The notes beneath the pieces were generated by a model. The model ran no database searches. It had not been told where the DNA came from and worked only from the letters and a program-made list of their open reading frames with translations. This document shows, in pieces, positions 10,501 to 19,500 of a DNA stretch of 23,975 nt. The stretch spans positions 249,733 through 273,707 of the forward strand of contig NMRA01000431.1 of the NCBI GenBank assembly GCA_002633005.1, read 5' to 3'. The number at the start of each line of letters is the position of its first letter. The first letter of the stretch is position 1. The translations under genes were made by a program, and so were the position numbers. This DNA is from Phoronis australis. Its lineage: Eukaryota > Phoronida > Phoronidae.

Positions 10501-13500
10501 AGACCATGCTAAGGATCATTATAAAAATTAATGTGAGTATTCCTCATGGGAAGAGCATGACTGAAAAGGATTTTTAGCTGCCTTTGACCATTGTTGCACT
10601 ACCTAATAGCCGTTTTGTTTTTGTGTATGTGGTTGTTTCTCCTTAACTCCTGACAGGGTTTTTGTGAAATTTGGCAAGAGTATTTTTATGAATGTGACAA
10701 CAGATGACAACGACTTTCAGGCATGTCCAACTGTTGTGCCCCCAAGTGGTAATGTCAATTTTCTATGTTTACCTTGTATCTTTAAGAGTTCCTTGACGCA
10801 TGTTCATGAAGTTTGGCAAGTCACGTTGATGGCAGCACAAGTTCTGTTTCAGACGGATTTTACCTACGTTGAACCCCCTAGTTGAACTTTTATTGTTTTT
10901 GCGTTATTTGCTCTTTGTCGCCTGCCTCTCTGGGTGAAAAATCATGATGAAAGGTTGCAGATGTGTTCCTGTTGAGGAGAGCATTGCTGACTTGGTTTTC
11001 AACCCCTAGTGGTTGTTGAAAAAATTGACTAACATTGCTCCCTGTTGTGGGAATGTTTAAAACAGTGGTCATTTCTTGTATCTGCGCTGTATGTTATGCA
11101 CAAGGTGGGCACATATCAATGCTCCATGTTGCTGTTTTACTACGATGAAAACTGGTTGTTCTCCCTTTAAAAGCATGGTAAACTTCCTTTGACCAATTAG
11201 CAGATATTAACAACTTTCCCATCTTTCTTGCTATTATAAAATAATGCTCTGTAACCCTCGTCATTCATCCAAAGTTTGGTGTATGTTTGAAAACTATTTA
11301 CAATTTCTATTAAACCGGGAAACGTGACAAATGCTTCAAGCGAGTTAGACAACCAAGATGGGGAAGGACTATACATGGAGTACTGGTATGATTACACTCA
11401 TTCATTGTACTTGTCTTTCAAGGTTGGTGTAGTGTTTGTTACAGTTAAAAACCAATTGAAATTGTGAATTGGTGCATATTGTTGATTGGGTGGAGTACTG
11501 GTATGATTACACTCATTCATTGTACTTGTCTTACAAGGTTGGTGTAGTGTTTGTTACAGTTAAAAACCAATTGAAATTGTGAATTGGTGCATATTGTTGA
11601 TTGGGTGGAGTACTCGCACACAAAAGAGATTGACAATATTTCTGGTGGTAGCAGGCTTTTGTGTTTGAGGTTAAGATATCCATTCTAACATGTTGTTTAC
11701 TGAGGTATCCTGTGATTGATATTTTTTGTTTTAGAGAGCTGACGGGCAAAATGGCATAGGTAAACACGAAAGAAAGATCTCTCTTAAAGATTTGTGCTCA
11801 GAGGACAAGAAAAGAGTGGCCAATCTTATTAAAGAGCTTGCAAAGTATGAGCTTTAAAATGTTTCTTGTTAACTGGTGTAATGTGGCTTCTATTGTTACA
11901 TTGTTGCTGTTACAGGAGGTTAGATCTGCTACAAACTTCTTACCTTTTGTCAAAGAAAATAAGATATAATTGGACAATTCACTACTAAAAATCTGATCTC
12001 TTGTTCTTTCTCAAATTGAAAATGATTTCTGGACTTTAAAGTTGACATTTCACTATTGCTTAAGACCATTTGACGCATAAAGTGACCCGTAAAATAAGCC
12101 ACCTTTATTGTAATTGCGAACTGTCTGTAATTGTCAAGTCCAGAAATCACACCAACTAGTTGAGAACAGCTTTACAATTATAAGCAATCTAAATGAAATA
12201 TTAGTTTTTTGATGGAAAGAAGTTTTGTATCAGTCTAATATTTTTTGGAATGACAAGCTGGACCAGGTCATCAGGTATAAACTTATTAGAGACTCTGATT
12301 CTCTGGTCCAGGATAAGGCAATTTAATGGAATTCATGGAATCGGGCTTCTTTTAGGAAATTTGATATCTCTAAAGCAATTTACATATTTCAGTCATGATA
12401 TGAACGAGAATTATAGTATTATCCTTGTCATCAAATTTATTACCCAATGTCAAGGTTGAGCCCACCTCAGACAATGATCGCGTTGCAGCTGACTTGTACA
12501 TTGGAACTGTATTGCAACAAACACTGTTCTACCTATGTGTATTCAAATATAATGCTGCACCATGTTGGAAATGTTTTGCAACATGTTTGGAAAGCCCTGA
12601 ACCATGTTTAAAATATGCCATGTTGGAAAAGCCAGAGTTACAGGACAAAGGATGGAATAGTGTTATATTATATTTGGTACTTATATTTTGTAGTGAAAAT
12701 GATAATAGTGAATTGCCCAACAAGTGATAATCATAGTAGGGACTTGCCCAACAAGTGATAATCATAGTAGGGACTTGCCCAACAAGTGATAATCATAGTA
12801 GGGACTTGCCCAACAATTGAAAATAATGTGTCACTAATTGCTGGTGGTCCATCAACAGAAAGGAAATTAGGTTACAAAAACATGATGTGGAATTTGGACA
12901 ATATTTGAATTTTTGCTCAGGAAGAACTTTGAAAAAATCTCGTGGGTCTTTACTCTAACCAAATCAAGTATTAGTTTATATGATACAGTGGGCTTTGTTC
13001 TTGTGGAATAAGATTTTCCAAGTGACCAAACAATATTGACTTTACATTCTTTCTTTAGTTATTGCTGTTCTCTTACAATGTTTCTCATGCAGTAACTGTA
13101 GAGATAGTACCGCAGAATATGTAGAAATTCGTATTTTCTGTTTTGAAAAACAGAGAAATCTGTTTTAGCAAGTATAAAATCTGTCTGTTTCTCTTCTGTA
13201 AATTAGCAAATTTCGTTTTACTGTATTCAAAGTTATCAGTAGACATACAAATGTTCTGGGAATTGCTTTACTTTTGTCACTTTATCTGTGCTGCAGCTCC
13301 ATTTTACCTATAATTTAGTGCAGGCTATGTTTATTGTTTCTCAAAACTGGAAAAAGAACACCACCACCTGTTCAGAAAAGATGATCAATTACTTGAACAC
13401 GTCTGTTGTTAAACTATAGTTGGTCGACATGAGATCAGAATTGCTCTAATGACTTTGGATGGATTATATTCACATTTTGGTTTTTAAAAAATGTATTACA

Positions 13501-16500
13501 ATCGTGGTACCTACTTTCGTGAAAGAATTTTTCCGTGAATTCTGTCCCATTTTTCGCTATCATGGAGAACCAGGGTTTCTAAATATGCTATTTTTTTGAC
13601 AGAATTTAGATTTTTTTGAAAAATATGAAGAATGTCAATATAACTAACTGATGAATCTCTAGAATGTTGGAAGTTTCCTGGTTAATCTCGGGTATTGGGG
13701 CTACATAATATATATCACACAAGTGTGGAAAAATTGTCCAATATGGGGCAGTCTCTAGAATTTTTGGACTCAGAAATTTCCGTAGAAATTGAGTTTTTTG
13801 ATTTTGGAATTTGGGATGAGGGTGATTTTGATGTTCACCATATTTTCCAATTTCGGACAATGTGTTTTCAATCTACAAAGTCTGAAATTGGGCAAGTTGA
13901 TTGTTTTTAAGCATGATTAAAAAGGTCGCTGTTTTACGGTAACATCTTTTGTCTTAAACAATTCAGTGTTAATCAATACCGATCACAGATCTTGTCATTG
14001 ACGTGTTTGTTGGAATTTCTGGGTACCTCGAAGGGTGCTTTTTGCAGTTTCTTTAGGTTCGTAATTGTATTGAATTAATCACCATATTACTCCCAATTCA
14101 CACAAATTCCGTCATGTTTATGGCTGGTGATTGTACGTATACCAAGTATAACCAACAAAATGAAAACTTGTTGTCGCTATGCTACTAATTTGATTCCCAA
14201 AATTTCAGACATGTGCAGTTTGCCATCTTTCTAGTGATACTTGAATTTGGTATGGCCAGTATTGCATATTTCTAGTGGTACTTGAATTTGGTATGGCCAA
14301 TATTGCATATTTCTAGTGATACTTGAATTTGGTATGGCCAATATTGCATATTTCTAGTGATACTTGAATTTGGTATGGCCAATATTGCATATTTCCAGTT
14401 TGGTACAAGCTCCGACTTTGAACAAAATTAATAATTTTTCGCTGTCCCAAATTGGAGAGTTTTTGCTGCACTCACTACACGTACATTGTGTTCTCATAAC
14501 TAGTAGTGCATGACACATGTACATTGTGTTCCCATTAACTAGTAGTGCATGACACACGCACATTGTGTTCTCATAACTAGTAGTGCATGACACATGTACA
14601 TTGTGTTCCCATTAACTAGTAGTGCATGACACACGTACATTGTGTTCCCATTAACTAGTAGTGCATGACACATGTACTTTGTTCCCATAACTAGTAGTGT
14701 ATGACTCATGTACATTGTGTTCCCATTAACTAGTAGTGCATGACACATGTACATTGTGTTCCCATAACTAGTAGTGCATGACTCATGTACATTGTGTTCT
14801 CATAACTAGTAGTGCATGACACATGTACATTGTGTTCCTATAACTGGTACTGAACGAGCAGAAACCTTGTGATGTCCTGGTCACCACTGTTATCAGTTTA
14901 TTTAAAGAAATGGAGAGCAGATGGGATTTGTGTCTTAGAAATATCCTTAATTCTATGGTAATTTGCATATATCAGAAATCAGTTTATACTTAGGCAACTT
15001 TGAATTGAAATCTTTGTTTCTGAAAGGTTTTGACTTGACCTGTTCCAGAATTGGCGGCATTGTTTTCAAGTAATTTCAGGCTACAACACATAAGTTGTTT
15101 TCAAGAAGTAATCCTCACATCTTTCTTTTCTTTCTCAGGACAGGGCTTGAGAAGGAGTCTGCTCTTGAACAGCTGCAGAAGGAAAGGGTGATATTTGAAC
15201 AGCAAGTCAAGAATTTGAAGGAACAGCAAGAGAAGATTGTAAATGAAAGAAAACATATCCTTTGTTTTCTACCACAGTTATTTTGATAATGAGCATAAAA
15301 TTTGGGTTACTTGTGAGGAAAATGAGATTTAGACATTTCACAACATTAACTGAAGATCTGGGGGGAATGATTTACAACTTGACTTCATGATGTAATAGAA
15401 TGTGTTAAAGCATATCACTTTGCGAGTACTTTAAAATGAAATTGTGTAGTTTTGAACCTATGAATTCAGAATAACCGATAAGTCGATCAATTCAGCTTTT
15501 TGTGAAAATCGGCAATAGTTACTTACTACAGTGTTCCTGCATTTTTAGAACCTCTTTAACACCAGTTATTTTGTTCAGAAAACTGGTTCTCAAAACGACA
15601 ATAGTTACTTACTACAGTGTTCCTGCATTTTTAGAACCTCTTTAACACCAGTTATTTTGTTCACAAAACTGGTTCTCAAAATGGCAATAGTTACTTACTA
15701 CAGTGGTCCTGCATTTTTAGAACCTCTTTAACACCAGTTATTTTGTTCACAAAACTGGTTCTCAAAATGGCAATAGTTACTTACTACAGTGGTCCTGCAT
15801 TTTTAGAACCTCTTTAACACCAGTTATTTTGTTCAGAAAACTGGTTCTCAAAACGGCAATAGTTACTTACTACAGTGGTCCTGCATTTTTAGAACCTCTT
15901 TAACACCAGTTATTTTGTTCAGAAAACTGGTTCTCAAAATGGCAATAGTAACTTACTACAGTGGTCCTGCATTTTTAGAACCTCTTTAACACCAGTTATT
16001 TTGTTCACAAAACTGGTTCTCAAAATGCGGGACCCTTGTAAGTGATTATTAGAAAATCGCTGCAAAAGAATTTTTTTTTCTGTGAAGTGGCACCTTCAGC
16101 CATGCAAACTATCAACAGCTGATTCTCAGTTGAATATGTATTTCTACAATTAAAGGAACATCAGTTTTGCTGCTGAAAAATGCAATATTAGGATTATTGT
16201 TGTATGGGACTTTTTGAAACTGCTGACTTTGACTAGAGCTGGAAAACAACAAAATCCTTTGTGTTTTTGTAATTTTATTACGAATTGCCAATTCTCGCTG
16301 TTGTCTGCCAGACATTTGCTGAAATCAAGGCCGGTGTTTTTACCATTAAATAAAATTAATGCGTGAGATTTGTCTCGTGTTCAGCTGCTTCTGTAGGATT
16401 TGTGATTTCAATTCCACGCTTCTTTTCATGCCAAGAATGTCTCTTTAAATCGTCCTATAATCAGGTATGGTTCAAAGTCTCGTTGGCTTTGTATTCAAAG

Positions 16501-19500
16501 TTTTCTACTTAGAAATTATTTGGTGTGATAATCTAAGCCAGTGGTACAATTGACTATATTTCCTTCACCATGTCCACTTGTCCAGGAGCAGTATAAAGAA
16601 TGCCAAGAATTGCTGGTCAGCTACCAAAGGCAGATTGTGGAACAGCAAGAAAAATTATCTTCATCAATACAGGAACTGACGAGTCCAAAACAAAAGGTAT
16701 TACACGATCTCTCAAGTGCCATCTTGTGGTCATGATATGAGAATTAGTATACACAAAGTTTGCAAGCTTAGATTGTACCTTTTTGTGTGGTTAAATATTT
16801 TAAAAGGAAGTTACTAACCGACACATATGATGTATGAGCCTGTTACCATAGTTTTCCAATTGTAAGTCTGTTTTAGTGAGGGACCAGTTTCAGCAAATTT
16901 TATTTTATTGTATTACAAAATAAAGGCCAAAATCAAAGTTTGTTTACCAAAATGTTACTCATTAACTTTCAGAGTGAAGAGAGTGAGAAGATGCATCAAG
17001 GCCCTCAACCACGCGCTGAGTTGTACACACCCCAAAAAGAATTGGATCACCAAGCTGGGGATTCCAGGGGTGTAGATGACATGGCTGTTGATCAGACAGT
17101 AAGATATGGTCGGGAGAACTATGATGCGGAAACTATACCAAGGCTCAACAAGAGTGTGCGTTTGGAAAATAATCAAAGAGGTGACTACGGACACCCACCA
17201 CAATGGTACATTGGATATGGGTCTGAACGGCCGCATCAGCTAAGAGAGGGGTATGGTACGCCACCGGAAAGGCGACGCGTTCAGTGGGTTGGCTATGATG
17301 TGCCTCCTCAGTACAACGGTAATACTGGATATAAGCCAGAGGACAGGCGTAGGGACCAGGAACATGGATATGGTGATGTGTACTTTGATGAAACGCCCAG
17401 TCGTCCTTACACAAAACGTATAGATCGCACTATAAAGCAACAGTCGTACGATTACCAAGACAGAAAGCCCCCACACGATATATACAATAGCTATAATGGT
17501 AATGTGCTCCAGGCACAACCAGGCTATGATACGCATTCAAGCTATCGTGCCCAGGTAGAACAGGATGCGCAGAATAGATATGGCCGTGATCAACAAAGGT
17601 ATGAACCCTTCAGAGATAGGGCACAGTACTTTGCTGATGACTTATTACCTGAGCCTGTCATGACCAGCACTCAAGCTAGCCAGCAGATTGGTGGTCGCAA
17701 CGTCAACCCACACCGTGCCAGTTTTTCTGCGCATAACAGTTTAGGTCCTGAGAGGTTCAAAAACATATCGGCAATTTTGAAGAGTCCTCCAGAAAAAGAC
17801 AGACGCAGAGGTCGTCTTCCAAATAAGGTTAGATGGGTTGACAGGGACAACAAGGGTATCCTTAGAAGTGGTGTGGAGTCACCCGTGTCTACAAACTTTC
17901 ATGACCATGTCGAGGCTGCCCAGCAAGCTTCTCCAGAGCAACGCAAGGTGGCACTACTGCAGCAACGTGCCTATCTGATGCAGGAACAAGCTCGACTGCG
18001 TGCGATCCTGCGTGAACAAGAGGTGAAGCTGCAGACCAAACAGGATCAGTTACAGGAGCAACATCGGTTGCAGCGAGCTAGACTGTGGCACTTTGAAAAG
18101 ACAGGCAGGTTCCCAGAGCAAGGTGATGAGGATGATGGTCTACAGGATCCTCAGCTGAGTAGTGTAGATAACATGATACTGGATGGCACTCTGGACGGTG
18201 ATGACATGCTTAAAGCAAATGACACGCAATTCTCGCAGAAGCTGTTGGAGCCTTCAGTGCATGAATCAATTCAGGGGTCGTTGCCACATTTGCCACCCAG
18301 ATTGGGGCAAGTGTCAAGGGATCGACTTTCTGAGTTTCAAGCACATGAAGCCACATTTCATGAAGTGTTGCCCTATGTACCCCCTAAAAATAATAACGTT
18401 TTTCATTATAGCATTCTTAAGGAAGCAACAGCATCTCGAGAAAGAGATGATGGCACGCCTGTGTCAGAAACTGACGAGAATTTGGAATTTTTGGCTCGGA
18501 GAGGTGTCAATGTGGCAAGTCTGAGTCCTGTTAGAGTAAAAGGTTGGCAATATTTGTTTCACAAATATATGTGACTGTGTGATTATCATGTGATTTTCTA
18601 GTTTCACTGTTTACAGTACACTCCAACACTAATCTGACAAAATGTTGTTTCACCATCAGGACAGGTAGTGACCCACAATGACGGTTCATTTTGGCCACTC
18701 GGTGAATTCCACTTGCGCTAAGACATGACAGGGAGGTCCACTTGTGCTCTGTCATCATGACAGGGAGGTCCATTTGTGCTCTGTCATCATGACGGGGAGG
18801 TCCACTTGTGCTCTGTCATCATGACAGGGAGGTCCACTTGTGCTCTGTCGTCATGACAGGGAGGTCCACTTGTGCTCTGTCGTCATGACAGGGAGGTCCA
18901 CTTGTGCTGTATCGTCATGACCGGGAGGTCTACTGGGGCATTTTTATGATTATTTTTCATCGGCACTACACCTAGTTATAGATTCCAAATTCACACTGTG
19001 TTAAGTGAAAATGGATCAACAGTTTCAATGGCATACGCCTATCTTTTGTTGAACTTGGATTTCTATGAATTAGTACAATCTGTGTCATCACTGTGTTGAA
19101 CAACTATGCTGTATTTTGTACATTTTTTATGACTTTCCTCACAGAGAAGAGAAGAAAGCAGCTAGCCACTAGAAGCATGATATCAAGTTGCCATGACACG
19201 TCAGGGGTGTCATCATTGAGAGTGGATGCCTCAACTAGTCCACTCAGGTTGGTTTATTCACTTGTAATCACATTTTCCTTGTAATGTGGACATGGAAATC
19301 TTGGATTAATTACTTTTTGTAAATGTTTATTTCACTAAAGTGGGTAACAAATAGCATATCTTTGAAGAATAATTTATGGTTTATGGAAAGCTCATTTAAA
19401 CTATGTACTAGATGTAGTGTAAATACGCTGCCCAGACCTGTTATAGACACTAGAACAACAAAGGAGTAACTAAATTTTCATTGGTGTGGACATGCTTCCT

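Larger units (their letters stand above)
11845..15138 (+). other. Hinderin intron between exons 4 and 5 (~3.3 kb)
   Basis: GT-AG intron, GTATGA to TTTCTCAG. It holds three minisatellites (12713, 14228 and 14478) and, near 12557-12635, four loose copies of a CCATGTTGGAAA-like motif. No exon is expected, since exons 4 and 5 join without a gap relative to human hinderin. Confidence 0.8.

Noticed and set aside
12713-12816. Short regular repeats as a CRISPR array (here and in the other arrays)
   Set aside because: Units are directly adjacent with no unique spacers, and the DNA is eukaryotic with introns.
13606-13910. Open frames on both strands near 13.6-13.9 kb
   Set aside because: AT-rich intronic sequence with a weak inverted character (TTGTCCAAT and GGACAAT). 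Exons 4 and 5 are contiguous relative to human, so no exon is needed here.
14354-14968. Minus-strand open frames rich in MYMCHALLV repeats
   Set aside because: They are the translation of the 38/39-bp minisatellite. Units of 38 bp break the frame, and there is no flanking coding sequence.
15239-16585. Ordinary GT-AG splicing (GTAAAT to TCCAG) for the exon 5/6 intron
   Set aside because: The donor is weak and the join would delete eight residues (VNERKLVQ) that have aligned human counterparts, while a perfect U12 AT-AC pair keeps them.
17145-17536. Minus-strand open frames of 89-98 codons opposite exon 7
   Set aside because: They are shadows of the hinderin coding exon, rich in residues expected from reversed Tyr/Arg/Gln codons.
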